Notes under the pieces: generated by a model
What the model saw: only the letters and a program-made list of their open reading frames with translations
Databases searched by the model: none
What the model was told of the DNA's origin: nothing
Made by a program: the position numbers and the translations under genes
In this document: positions 50,644-59,385 of the stretch, one piece after another
How positions within the stretch are numbered: position 1 is the first letter of the stretch
How the letters are laid out: every line of letters starts with the position of its first letter
From: Allohahella sp002354735
GTDB taxonomy: Bacteria > Pseudomonadota > Gammaproteobacteria > Pseudomonadales > Oleiphilaceae
Direction: 5' to 3'
DNA length: 64,000 nucleotides
NCBI RefSeq assembly: GCF_047946665.1
Contig: NZ_CP172312.1
Location: 558,001-622,000 of the forward strand

Positions 50644-51410
50644 GTACGCTTTCCTTCTTTATCTGTTGAACTGCCTCAATCATTCATTACTCAAAAAAGA
50701 AAGACATGAACGATCTGAGGATCGTTGCAACAATGTGACGGAGTTACATCTGTCTCTGCAGCGATTTGTGATCGTTGCCGTTTTGCCAGTTAGCTTGGTG
50801 GGGCTGGGGAGCCGGTGGTTATGGCGGCGTATCGGCTTCCACCGCGAGGCAACTGCGGCGCGCAATGAATCGGTAGCTGCAGTCTCCCCGACAACGGCCG
50901 ATCCACCGATGGACATCCCCGCCGTCGTTGCGGCTCATTCCGGCTGGTGAGCTTGCTGCGCTGACTGATGACGAAGATCAAAGCACGAGTTTTTCGCGCG
51001 GCATTGCGAAGGCTTCGTCCAGATTCCATGGCCTAATGCGCTGGCGTCACCATTCACGCTACCAGGTGAGTGCGACTTGGGTGACTCGATCAAAACGTCC
51101 ATCGGGTTCGTAGTGAGCGCAATCGAGCCGTAGCGACTGAGATCGACTCGCCAAGACCGCGCCATGTCTAGTTCCTTGCTATACAGCTCGTCCGTTCTTG
51201 TCGCAGTAAAATAATGGCTAGTGCGCGAACCATTGTTCGCAAATATTGGAATGCCGCTGCCAAGGGTGCCTATTGGCGAGATCGGCGATCATGAGGACTT
51301 ACTGGCCTGAACTGGGAAAAGTTGCAGGGTCTGTAAAAGGATTGTTGCTTTGACCGGTACTTCAGGGACAATTCCGACGTTGTGACGCCTGTCACGGTTT
51401 TGGCCAGTTC
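50644..51410. other. Gene-free stretch between the mosaic protein and the lipase
   Basis: About 770 bp with only short overlapping frames on both strands, none with a good start, ribosome site or recognisable family. The mosaic gene promoter should lie near its 5' end here. No repeat, RNA gene or mobile-element trace was seen. Confidence 0.5.
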
Positions 51411-51427
51411 CCCCATTCGGGGAGTAG
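51411..51427 (+). promoter_or_regulatory. 17-bp shared motif upstream of the lipase gene
   Basis: An exact second copy of CCCCATTCGGGGAGTAG, 129 bp before the lipase ATG and in the same orientation as the copy before the NLP gene. It sits just after a GTGACGCCTGTCAC dyad (51383-51396). A shared regulator is likely but not identified. Confidence 0.5.
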
Positions 51428-51555
51428 CTTGAAAAGTAGCCGTTGGTCTAATTTTGATCAGGCGGAAGGTTTCGTGATCGGTTTCCCGTTTACAGACCTC
51501 CGCAGTGCACACTGAGCTAGTCTTCGAACAATAAATATAAGAAAGGATAACCCCT

Positions 51556-52194
51556 ATGAAATACTCCGTTAGAAAATCATCCCTGCTGGCTTTACTGGCA
51601 TCAGTCCTTTTTACCGGTGCTGCCCACGCAGCCTGCAATGCAAGTCCCATCGTCTTTATCCACGGCTATTCCGGCTGGAAATCCCAGTTCGACGTCATGA
51701 TCAATCGCTTCAAGGACGACGGTACGCCAGCTTGTGCACTCTACAAGTTTGGCTACAACAGCCTGGGCCAGAGCAACAAGACCAGCGCCAAGGAACTCAG
51801 ATCCTTCATCAATAACATCAGGCCCAATCATGGCAACCGTCAGGCCAAGATCATCGCCCATTCCAATGGCGGCCTGGTTTCGCGCTGGTACCGTGTGTTT
51901 GAAGGTGGAAGCTCAGCGACCGATCGACTCGTCACACTGGGAACGCCACACAAGGGCACCTCCTGGGCCTATGCCTGCTTCAGTCCTGCGTGCTCGGAGA
52001 TGCGTTACAACTCGTCATTTCTGCAGTCACTTGCTGGACGTGGCTGTGATGTCTCCCTGTGGTCAGCCCTCGACGAAATCGTTATTCCGCAGACCAACGC
52101 CCAGTGTGGCAACAGCCGCCGGACATCAAGTGTGGGCCATCTCACGCTGATGGTCTGGAAAGACGTCTACAACGACGTTAGACGCTATCTATAA
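51556..52194 (+). CDS. Secreted lipase (class 2, LipA-like)
   Basis: 212 residues behind AAAGGATA. The signal peptide ends at GAAHA. The alpha/beta-hydrolase core is short: PIVFIHGYSGWKSQFDV for the oxyanion strand, the nucleophile elbow AHSNGG, the catalytic Asp in WSALDEIVIP and the His in VGHLTLMVW. This fits the short PF01674/B. subtilis LipA type, active on triglycerides or esters outside the cell. Four or more Cys suggest disulfides. It is followed by a strong terminator and then the PPIase and Lif-like genes. Confidence 0.88.
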   Translation: MKYSVRKSSLLALLASVLFTGAAHAACNASPIVFIHGYSGWKSQFDVMINRFKDDGTPACALYKFGYNSLGQSNKTSAKELRSFINNIRPNHGNRQAKIIAHSNGGLVSRWYRVFEGGSSATDRLVTLGTPHKGTSWAYACFSPACSEMRYNSSFLQSLAGRGCDVSLWSALDEIVIPQTNAQCGNSRRTSSVGHLTLMVWKDVYNDVRRYL

Positions 52195-52242
52195 ATACTG
52201 ATGCGCTCTGCTCAGTGTGATGCAGGATAGGGATTCCTGGGT

Positions 52243-52274
52243 GAGCAAGTCAGTCAGCTGACTTGCTCATTTTC
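52243..52274 (+). terminator. Strong Rho-independent terminator after the lipase gene
   Basis: An 11-bp perfect stem (GAGCAAGTCAG / CTGACTTGCTC) with a 4-nt loop TCAG, followed by ATTTTCGTTT. It lies 48 bp after the lipase stop and ~40 bp before the PPIase gene, so the downstream genes need read-through or their own promoter. Confidence 0.85.
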
Positions 52275-52314
52275 GTTTAATGTGATGAAGGTTCCTTTCC
52301 AGTCGAGACGATGA

Positions 52315-53148
52315 ATGAAAAGTCCATTATTGATGCTGTTTTTCGCTGCCCTGGTGATGTCTGTTAATACCACCCATGCTCAGGAGGATCTTGCTCGTAG
52401 CAAAGCCGTAGAAAACGATCCGGATGTCTTCGCTACAGTAAACGGCACACCATTGGGTCTGAATCTTTACCATTTCCTCTTGGGCTCCCGAGAGCAGGAA
52501 AGTCTTGAACGACAGGCTCAGGATGAGGGATTCGATGCCGCAATGAATCGCCAGCAAACCGCAAAGGATCTGGTGATGACCGAAGTTCTGGCACAACAGG
52601 CCACCCGACTCGGTATGCATGAAACAGAACTGGTCAAAGTCGAGATGGCGATGGCTGAGAAGACTCTCCTCGCACAACTTTTCGTAAAACAGCTGATGGA
52701 TTCGATCGAAATCGACGAAGCCGAGATTCGAAAATATTACGAACAACAACAGGACCAGGCCATGTATCGCTTCATGATCTGGCGCACGCCAGAAGAGGCC
52801 AAGGCTCGGACTGTCTTGAAAGCACTAAAGGCCGGTCGCGAGGTAGACCTTAGCGATGTTATAGAGACACCCTGGTTGCGAGATGTCGATATTGCACCGG
52901 AAGTGAATGCACTGGTGCGCGGGCTCGCCCCAAACGATTTTGCGGAACGACCCGTTTTCCAGGATGGCTTCTGGAAGCTTGTGCAGGTCATCGACAAGAA
53001 CGTCATGGCGAAGCAAAGCTATGATGAAGAACGGGAAATCATCAAGGCCGAGTTGGCGCGGCTCAAACTGGACGAGAAGCTGGAAAGCCTTGCTGAGCAG
53101 GCATCTATCGTTTTCAATGAGCAGCACATTTCCCAACAGGTGAATTGA
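52315..53148 (+). CDS. Periplasmic parvulin-type PPIase (SurA/PpiC-like)
   Basis: 277 residues with a signal peptide ending THAQ. The N-terminal helical part (VFATVNGTPLGLNLYHFLLGSREQESLERQAQ, RQQTAKDLVMTEVLAQQATRLGM) resembles the SurA/PpiD chaperone arm. The parvulin-like part (YRFMIWRTPEEAKARTVLKALKAGREVD, GFWKLVQVID) lacks some usual catalytic residues, so it may act as a chaperone more than an isomerase. It is between the lipase and its Lif-like chaperone, 8 bp before the latter, which suggests a job in lipase folding. Confidence 0.8.
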   Translation: MKSPLLMLFFAALVMSVNTTHAQEDLARSKAVENDPDVFATVNGTPLGLNLYHFLLGSREQESLERQAQDEGFDAAMNRQQTAKDLVMTEVLAQQATRLGMHETELVKVEMAMAEKTLLAQLFVKQLMDSIEIDEAEIRKYYEQQQDQAMYRFMIWRTPEEAKARTVLKALKAGREVDLSDVIETPWLRDVDIAPEVNALVRGLAPNDFAERPVFQDGFWKLVQVIDKNVMAKQSYDEEREIIKAELARLKLDEKLESLAEQASIVFNEQHISQQVN

Positions 53149-53155
53149 GCGGACG

Positions 53156-54109
53156 ATGCCAACGAACAACCAGTCCAGGAACAAGATCCTCGGCGCTGTA
53201 GTGCTCCTGCTTGGACTGACCTTGGCTTTGTTTCTCGCCTATTATTTTTCTGCCTCGGTTGACGGCGTTGCGTTAGAGGAAAGCCCAGCCGCAGATGTGT
53301 CTCAACCTGCAGAACCAACTGGTCTCGAGAGGGCAGAGGGTGGAGAGCCGATGAAGGCGCCTGATGCACCTCTTCCCATGGCTGACCAACAAGAGAGTGA
53401 CGCACTCGGGGCAGAAGCGAATGCGCCTGCGCCAGCTGATTCGCGGCTACAGAAGGCCGAGCTCGATCATCTCAACGATGTGTTTCTGAATAGTGTGTAT
53501 CCTTCCTTCCAGGATGGCTTTCAGCTGGATCGTGATGGTCGTGCGGCTATCGACGTGTTCGTTGCCAGCATGCCGGACAATCTCGGGGATCAAGATCTGG
53601 ATGCCATCTCTGCCATTATCAAGGCGCAGCTTCCAGCTGCTGAGGCCGAGGAGCTCGCGTTTATCATAACCCAGCTCTACAGGCTGGAGCAGGAAGAAGC
53701 TCGGCTCATGAGCGAGGAGCCGGTCGCAACCATGGCAGACCAACTGGAGGCCCAGCAGAAACTTTCACGGCTACGTGAAGAGCGATTTGGACCCGAGCTG
53801 GCTGCCTTGCTCTTTTCGCCGTCGGATGATACCGCTGAACCGCTCGTATCCAACGACTCAGGCGCCGCGGGAAAAGCACAGGCTCTGCCGGAAGCGCAGG
53901 AACAACAGCAGGCTGAACTTGCCGGTATCGAAGACGAATGGGAGGCGCGATACCAGAAATTTCTTTCTGACAAGCAGGTCATCAGCGAAGCGGGCCTGGA
54001 CCAGAGTGAAAAAGACAGACAGATCGAAGACCTTTTGCGGCAGCACTACCCTCCGCAGGAAGTCGAGGCTGCAAGGGCGTATGATCAGGCGAAGAGTGAG
54101 CAGCGTTAG
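53156..54109 (+). CDS. Lipase chaperone (LifO/LipB-like)
   Basis: 317 residues. One N-terminal membrane anchor (ILGAVVLLLGLTLALFLAYYF), then a Pro/Ala/Glu-rich linker as in Lif proteins, and a helical chaperone domain with LREERFGPELAALLF and the typical RYQKFLSDKQVISEAGLDQSEKDRQIEDLLRQHYPPQEVEAAR pattern, shortened here to its key words. Lif proteins fold class I lipases in the periplasm. It is anchored to the inner membrane. It starts 8 bp after the PPIase gene. The partner is most likely the lipase at 51556, although that one is of the short class 2 type. Confidence 0.8.
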   Translation: MPTNNQSRNKILGAVVLLLGLTLALFLAYYFSASVDGVALEESPAADVSQPAEPTGLERAEGGEPMKAPDAPLPMADQQESDALGAEANAPAPADSRLQKAELDHLNDVFLNSVYPSFQDGFQLDRDGRAAIDVFVASMPDNLGDQDLDAISAIIKAQLPAAEAEELAFIITQLYRLEQEEARLMSEEPVATMADQLEAQQKLSRLREERFGPELAALLFSPSDDTAEPLVSNDSGAAGKAQALPEAQEQQQAELAGIEDEWEARYQKFLSDKQVISEAGLDQSEKDRQIEDLLRQHYPPQEVEAARAYDQAKSEQR

Positions 54110-54142
54110 GCGCCGCCAACTTCCTTTTACTTGAGCTGTCCG

Positions 54143-55948
54143 CTACTCGGTTTTGGAGCGGGCCATCATCTCCCGGAAATGGTCGTTTCTTCCTACGAGC
54201 TCCCTGTAAGAGCCAATATCTTCCAGCTCGCCAGCGGCCATGAGTATGATCTTGTCAGACATCTTGATGGACGCGGGTCTGTGCGAAATGACAAGGATGA
54301 CCAGATCCTTCTTCAGGGCGTTCAGTGTCGTCATCAGCTTGTGCTCCGACTCCATGTCCAGGGCACTGGTCGGTTCGTCCAGTACGAGCAGGTCAGTTTG
54401 CTTGTAGAGTGCTCTGGCGATGCCGATGCGTTGGCGTTGGCCGCCACTCAGCAGCTTCCCATCCTGACCGAGATCTGAGTAGATACCTTGAGGTAATTTA
54501 TCCACAAATTCATCGGCATTGGCGAGCGTCAGGGCCTTTCTGACTCGCTTCATATCTATCTCGCTCTCCGGCACACCGAAGGCGACGTTATTAACCACGT
54601 TGTCGTCAAGGATGAATATGGTCTGGGCCACATAGCCGACTTTTGCGCGGAAAGACGCGAGATCTGCGTTGGTGAGCACCTCATCGTTGACGAGTAGTTT
54701 ACCGGAGTGCAGTTTGAGCAGCCCGAGTATGACATCAGCAAGCGTGGACTTGCCCGAGCCGGAGTGACCAACCAGGGAGTAGATTTCGCCGCGACGCAAG
54801 GTCAGCGAGACGTCACGTATAGCAGGGGCACTCGTAGCGTTGTAGAAGAAATTGGCACCAGACAGTCCCACCTGTTCAATTCGCATCGGTTTCAGCGGTT
54901 TGGTGCTTTCAGCCGACTCGTCGGGCGTCGCATCCAGACTCTCTTTCACCACATCGGCTACTGTACCGTGTCCGCTCAGGCTTGCGATGGACTTATAGAT
55001 TTGCTGCATCGTAGGGAGCAGTTTGTAGCCTGCGAGCGCATAGATGCTCAGGATTGGTACCACCGAACGAATGTCATCCTGTGTCGTAAGGAGAACGAGG
55101 GCCAGGATGAGAATTGCGCCGAATGAAATGGATTCGATAATGAACTGTGGTAATGATCCGGACAACGCGATAAAGGCTTGAGAGTTCAGACCTTTGACAT
55201 TGATCGAGTTATAGCGATCGATGTAGCGGTGTTCTATGGCGTCCAGTTTGACATCTTTGATCCCGATAAAAGATTCCGACAGAATGCTTTGTACCTGTGT
55301 ATTTCTCTCCGAAATTATCGAGCCGTGATGCGATAACTTCTTCCGCAAGACGATATACGTGAGCAGGTATGAGCCACCTATGAGCGATCCGGCCAGGACT
55401 GCGAGGAGGGGATTCAGAATCAACAGCCCAATAAGGATGATACTTGCTATGAAAAGCTGGCTTGTCAGAACCAGGAACGGCTGGAAAAGCATGTAGACGA
55501 GTCTGGGCACCTGTGACGAAACCACCGCAATTCTTCGGTTGTAGTTTCCGGTCTTGTGGAACAGATAATCCTGGAACAGGAAATTTCTGTAGATCTTTTG
55601 CTGAAGACTGCTGCCGAGCGCCACTGAGAATCGCAAGGTCAACCACATGGTGAGGGCTGCTACAGCGTTGGATAACAGAATCATGACGAGCGATCCGAGC
55701 GCGACCGCCATTATGAATAGAAGATCGGTCTCGAAACCCAGATACTGATAAATGGCAGAGAGAATGTCGTTACTGTGAATGATGTCCGGGTTGGATAGAA
55801 TCGCGATAAATGGCCCTATACTCGCAATGCCTATAACCTGGAAAAAAGCGGCAATAAGAAAGACGAACTGTAGAGCAATACATTTTCTCTTCATTCGACT
55901 GTCGAGGACAGACAGGATGGTTTTGATAACCTTCAATATATACATCAA
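54143..55948 (-). CDS. ABC transporter flippase (PglK/MsbA-like)
   Basis: 601 residues. Six membrane helices in the N-terminal ~310 residues (IALQFVFLIAAFFQVIGIASI and others) are fused to an ABC ATPase: Walker A GHSGSGKST, signature LLSGGQRQRIGIARAL, Walker B DLLVLDEPTSALD, and switch H in VISHRP. PglK-type enzymes flip lipid-linked oligosaccharides; MsbA flips lipid A. The glycosyltransferase and sulfotransferase upstream argue for a glycan lipid as cargo. It is the last gene of that minus-strand block. Confidence 0.9.
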   Translation of the reverse strand: MMYILKVIKTILSVLDSRMKRKCIALQFVFLIAAFFQVIGIASIGPFIAILSNPDIIHSNDILSAIYQYLGFETDLLFIMAVALGSLVMILLSNAVAALTMWLTLRFSVALGSSLQQKIYRNFLFQDYLFHKTGNYNRRIAVVSSQVPRLVYMLFQPFLVLTSQLFIASIILIGLLILNPLLAVLAGSLIGGSYLLTYIVLRKKLSHHGSIISERNTQVQSILSESFIGIKDVKLDAIEHRYIDRYNSINVKGLNSQAFIALSGSLPQFIIESISFGAILILALVLLTTQDDIRSVVPILSIYALAGYKLLPTMQQIYKSIASLSGHGTVADVVKESLDATPDESAESTKPLKPMRIEQVGLSGANFFYNATSAPAIRDVSLTLRRGEIYSLVGHSGSGKSTLADVILGLLKLHSGKLLVNDEVLTNADLASFRAKVGYVAQTIFILDDNVVNNVAFGVPESEIDMKRVRKALTLANADEFVDKLPQGIYSDLGQDGKLLSGGQRQRIGIARALYKQTDLLVLDEPTSALDMESEHKLMTTLNALKKDLVILVISHRPASIKMSDKIILMAAGELEDIGSYRELVGRNDHFREMMARSKTE

Positions 55949-56020
55949 TACACTCTAGGATAATCTGCTTTCGGTATCTCGCCCACGTGACCAGGCGGCG
56001 TGGCATGTTCAGGGCTACCT

Positions 56021-57244
56021 TCAGGTGCTTTTCAACTCGAGGACATACACTTCGCGCTTACCCGATTGTAGGGAAGTCACCACAACCTGACGTCCGTTCG
56101 CAGAAAGAGAGGGATGCAGATCGCATCGAAAGGGGCCTTTGGCCGGTTGATGCCCTGTAAACGTCGCAATAGTCTGGTGGCTGTTCTGGCGACGGTTCCA
56201 GACTATGAGATCAATCTGCTCCCTGTACGGAGTATCGAAAATGAATTGGTCATTATTGTCCGGAAAATGGCGCATATGCACATTAGCCTGTATCAGCTCC
56301 GGCGCGAGTTGCTCCAGGATACTACCCTTTGGGCTTGTGTCGTGCGCGAGGCGAAGCCCGTCGCGTTGCCAGAAGTACAAGTGACTGTCGTCGAGCCAGA
56401 TAACGTGGGAGGTACCCTGGGCTAACAACCTGAGATCACGGCCATCGAGCTTACAGGTCAGACTCACGCCTTGTTGGTCATTCCAGGGGCCACCTATGTT
56501 TCGCCAGCGCAGCTTGACGGTAAAGCGGCTTCGGTCGGGTGAGAACTTGGCATGATTGAACCAGAAGTGGTAGCGCTTGAGCGCTCTCTTCAAACGGCTC
56601 TTGAGGGGGGTATGAGCCTGAAGAAATCTGACTGCTTCAGCGAGGCTCAGAACAAGTCGACGCTCGCCGCTGACCATATCCATAGACCAGACGCCGTCGT
56701 CGGATGGCGCCCGGACCAAACTGACAGCGCCAGCGCGGGCTGCATAGCCATACCCTGGCCGAAGCCGTTCAAGCCTGGTCATGTCGAGGGAAAGCGCCGT
56801 CTTTCCGTCTGGCGTGACGGCATAGACCTGGCCTGGCAACTGCCGACTTGTGCCAGTTACGGTGTCCATGATCTGAGCCACAATCTCTGGTGAGGCCTGG
56901 TCCGTCGCATCCCTTCTCGCGTTCCAGACGACCTGCCTGGTGGTACCGATCCACTGTGTCATTGGTCCCTGCTGCCATGACCACGCCCGACTCTCGCCGA
57001 TCGGTGTCCAGTTGTCGCTGGATGCCTCGGCGTCAATATTCAGAAGCCCGATTTCCACACGGTCCTCAACGTTCGGTTGTCGGCCACTGAAAAACAGCCG
57101 GTGAGCAACGACCTGCGAACCAGATGCGTCAATGACAGGAATATCGTAGTAGGCATGACTGGTGCCGGCCGATTCAGGCGGAGAATGACTCAGACGTCGT
57201 ACTGCCCAGTTTTCAGATTCTGTCTCATTGCCGGACCCGGACAT
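56021..57244 (-). CDS. TolB-like beta-propeller protein
   Basis: 407 residues with no signal peptide. Repeated strands with W/R/D patterns suggest a six- or seven-blade propeller: SRAWSWQQGPMTQWIGTTRQVVWN, AVTPDGKTALSLDMTRL, FSPDRSRFTVKLRW and LHPSLSANGRQVVVTSLQSGKREVYVLEL. Propellers of this type occur in oligogalacturonate lyases and in TolB-like scaffolds; no catalytic motif can be named. Its start overlaps the sulfotransferase stop by one base, so they are translationally coupled. Confidence 0.7.
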   Translation of the reverse strand: MSGSGNETESENWAVRRLSHSPPESAGTSHAYYDIPVIDASGSQVVAHRLFFSGRQPNVEDRVEIGLLNIDAEASSDNWTPIGESRAWSWQQGPMTQWIGTTRQVVWNARRDATDQASPEIVAQIMDTVTGTSRQLPGQVYAVTPDGKTALSLDMTRLERLRPGYGYAARAGAVSLVRAPSDDGVWSMDMVSGERRLVLSLAEAVRFLQAHTPLKSRLKRALKRYHFWFNHAKFSPDRSRFTVKLRWRNIGGPWNDQQGVSLTCKLDGRDLRLLAQGTSHVIWLDDSHLYFWQRDGLRLAHDTSPKGSILEQLAPELIQANVHMRHFPDNNDQFIFDTPYREQIDLIVWNRRQNSHQTIATFTGHQPAKGPFRCDLHPSLSANGRQVVVTSLQSGKREVYVLELKST

Positions 57245-58227
57245 CAGATAGTCACCTCTTCATCACCCAGAAAGTCGAATCGGGATCGTAGCTCCCTTAC
57301 AGCCTGCTTCTGGGACTCGCTCCACTGGAGCTTCGTCCTGGTCCTGGATCTCCCCGGCGGATGCACTGCGGCGCTTGCAGCCTGCAGCCAACGCTCATTG
57401 GCTTCGAGACCGAGGAAGCTTGCTATCCTTTCCAAACCTTGCCGTGGCGAGGCCGTGAACGCGTCATAGTCGATGACCAGCCAATCGTCCTGCGGAATGG
57501 CGCGCTGCATCTCAGCGATGCCCTCACAAAGGCTACGATAGTCGTCGATCATTTCATCCGAAACTGCTGTCGGCAGTGTGCCATCCGACTGCGCCTGGGC
57601 TATGGATTCAGATGCAGATCTGCCTTCGAGGCTTGCCTGAATTCTGAGCCGGTCGTAATGACCGCCTCGTCTCAAGGTCATAGTGGCGATGTTGTCTTCG
57701 GGGGCTCTGATCACCAGCAACCAAAGCGGCTTCGGAACCCCACTCTTGAGGAAACGCTGGAGCAGGCCCGGCGTTCTTGCGCACCAGCGCACCGCCCAGT
57801 CGCCTTTTTTGTCACCGATGACCAGTGGTGGTCCAGTCTCATCCGACTCAGCTTCAGAGTCATAGTCGATGGCGTAACTATATCCGTTCCACCATCTGCC
57901 ATTGGCAGCGAATGATGACGCGTTCTGATCGATGAGTCGGGCTACGGAGCGATATGACATACCCGCACGAAAGAGACCCATGGCATCGAGTTCATGAGAA
58001 ATGCGAGCCGAAGGGTGGGCATCTATAAGTGCACCGACCAGTGAATGTCCGGAGCGGGGGAAGCCGAGAAATTGTGCGAACCGCCTGACTTCATTCGGTT
58101 TCACTGAACCACTTCGATGAAGCAGACTGTCCAGTTGCAACTTCCAGAGCGGGCGTGAGTGATGCCTCCGCGACGATCGACCATCAAAGATCGGCGTCGA
58201 GTGCAGATAGTTCCATTGCCGTAACAT
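57244..58227 (-). CDS. Sulfotransferase-family protein
   Basis: 327 residues from the ATG at 58227, 2 bp after the glycosyltransferase stop (a TTG at 58326 would run inside that gene). The 5'-phosphosulfate-binding loop FLGFPRSGHSLVGALIDAHP is clear near residue 55, the 3'-phosphate site is WLLVIRAPEDNIATMTLRRGGHYDRLR, and a C-terminal KLQWSESQKQAVREL part is typical. It transfers sulfate from PAPS, probably to a sugar made by the neighbouring glycosyltransferase. Cytoplasmic or membrane-associated. Confidence 0.85.
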   Translation of the reverse strand: MLRQWNYLHSTPIFDGRSSRRHHSRPLWKLQLDSLLHRSGSVKPNEVRRFAQFLGFPRSGHSLVGALIDAHPSARISHELDAMGLFRAGMSYRSVARLIDQNASSFAANGRWWNGYSYAIDYDSEAESDETGPPLVIGDKKGDWAVRWCARTPGLLQRFLKSGVPKPLWLLVIRAPEDNIATMTLRRGGHYDRLRIQASLEGRSASESIAQAQSDGTLPTAVSDEMIDDYRSLCEGIAEMQRAIPQDDWLVIDYDAFTASPRQGLERIASFLGLEANERWLQAASAAVHPPGRSRTRTKLQWSESQKQAVRELRSRFDFLGDEEVTI

Positions 58228-58229
58228 AG

Positions 58230-59222
58230 CTAAATTCGCCTTTGTAGAAAGTTGAGGCGTTGTTTTCTCGCGAGGAAGTATCTGAGCCGTGCCTGCAGTC
58301 GCAGCAATAGGCTCAGGGTGCGCCAATTTGCTCTGAACCCGAAGGCTTTTGAACGCACGGCGACATCCTCAGGTCGTATCCGGCCATGCGTGTCGAGATA
58401 CCTCGTCAATTTGCCACCTTCTTCGAGGCCGGCCGGGCTGACCCCGGGGGTGGCCATTCGCCGCTCGTAGGTAGCCTTCCGCGTCGAGGTCCACTTGTAG
58501 TGGTCCACACGGAAGGGATAGCTGAACCTGAAAGCGGGGCTGCTCGTCTGGGGGAAAGTGGCGAGTCTGGCGCCAACGAGAAAACGTCCTGCTTCTCCAT
58601 CGCGCCACGGATTATGCCCACCGCGTCCAGGGAGCACATTGTACGAATGAAGCATCAGTTTGGTTGTACTGTCGACACCATGATGTTTCCCACAGCCAAT
58701 GAGCGCGAGCTGCACTTCGGCTTCGACGGGAAACTGCTGCGAGAGTTCAGGTCTGGAGTCGACCTCGATCAGTTCGCCGTTCTCCGCCAGGCGATCGACG
58801 AGCACGCCCTGGACGCTGTTAAAGTCCTTGCGCTGACAGTAGCTACAGATTTCGGTCAAGGGCGCTGGATAGTGGTGGTGTTCATCCACGTCGGCGTTCA
58901 ACACCCAGTCTCCAGGGCGTACAACGTCAAGTTGCAGTGAGCGACGCTGCTGCCACATGACATCGCTGGTGTAGTCCCCAATCCACTCCCGCACATCGCT
59001 TACGCCGAACGTTGCCAGGATTTCCTTCGCGGTGGCCAGTCGAGGGGATGCAGCATCGGTCGTATTCAATAGTATATGTATATTGCCAGGCAGGATTCCG
59101 AGATCCAGATAGTGGCGAAGAAAATGTGGGAGATGGACCAGTTCGAGTTCCACACCGATGCAGGTCAGCAGCCTGATCATGGTCGGGTCCACTGAAGGGG
59201 AGGTGTCTCTGGCAGATGGCAT
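58230..59222 (-). CDS. Glycosyltransferase family 2/92-like protein
   Basis: 330 residues from the ATG behind AAGGA (8 bp). The N-terminal nucleotide-sugar region ELELVHLPHFLRHYLDLGILPGNIHILLN and a metal-binding N-A-D-V-D-E-H motif (GDWVLNADVDEHHHYP) near residue 110 fit the GT92/DUF23-like glycosyltransferases. Later KLMLHSYNVLPGRGGHNPW is a likely acceptor region. The donor and acceptor are unknown. It heads the coupled block with sulfotransferase and propeller genes. Confidence 0.75.
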   Translation of the reverse strand: MPSARDTSPSVDPTMIRLLTCIGVELELVHLPHFLRHYLDLGILPGNIHILLNTTDAASPRLATAKEILATFGVSDVREWIGDYTSDVMWQQRRSLQLDVVRPGDWVLNADVDEHHHYPAPLTEICSYCQRKDFNSVQGVLVDRLAENGELIEVDSRPELSQQFPVEAEVQLALIGCGKHHGVDSTTKLMLHSYNVLPGRGGHNPWRDGEAGRFLVGARLATFPQTSSPAFRFSYPFRVDHYKWTSTRKATYERRMATPGVSPAGLEEGGKLTRYLDTHGRIRPEDVAVRSKAFGFRANWRTLSLLLRLQARLRYFLARKQRLNFLQRRI

Positions 59223-59385
59223 TCGTATCGTCCTTGATGGGGGCGCAGTTTAACAACCGGGGCGCTTGGTTTCCAGCGGCTTGGCGTGCAAAGCACTAAG
59301 CGAATCAATCTGATGCAGCGGGGATGAGTGTCGGCCCCCGGCACGTGTGGCGTCAGTTCCTTGATCAGCAAATCGACAATCCGTT

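Noticed and set aside
50597..50950. 117-residue plus-strand frame upstream of the lipase
   Set aside because: It overlaps the start of the large minus-strand gene, has no ribosome site and no recognisable composition or family; judged a chance frame.
50935..51165. 76-residue minus-strand frame in the gene-free stretch
   Set aside because: No start context, no family and low coding character.
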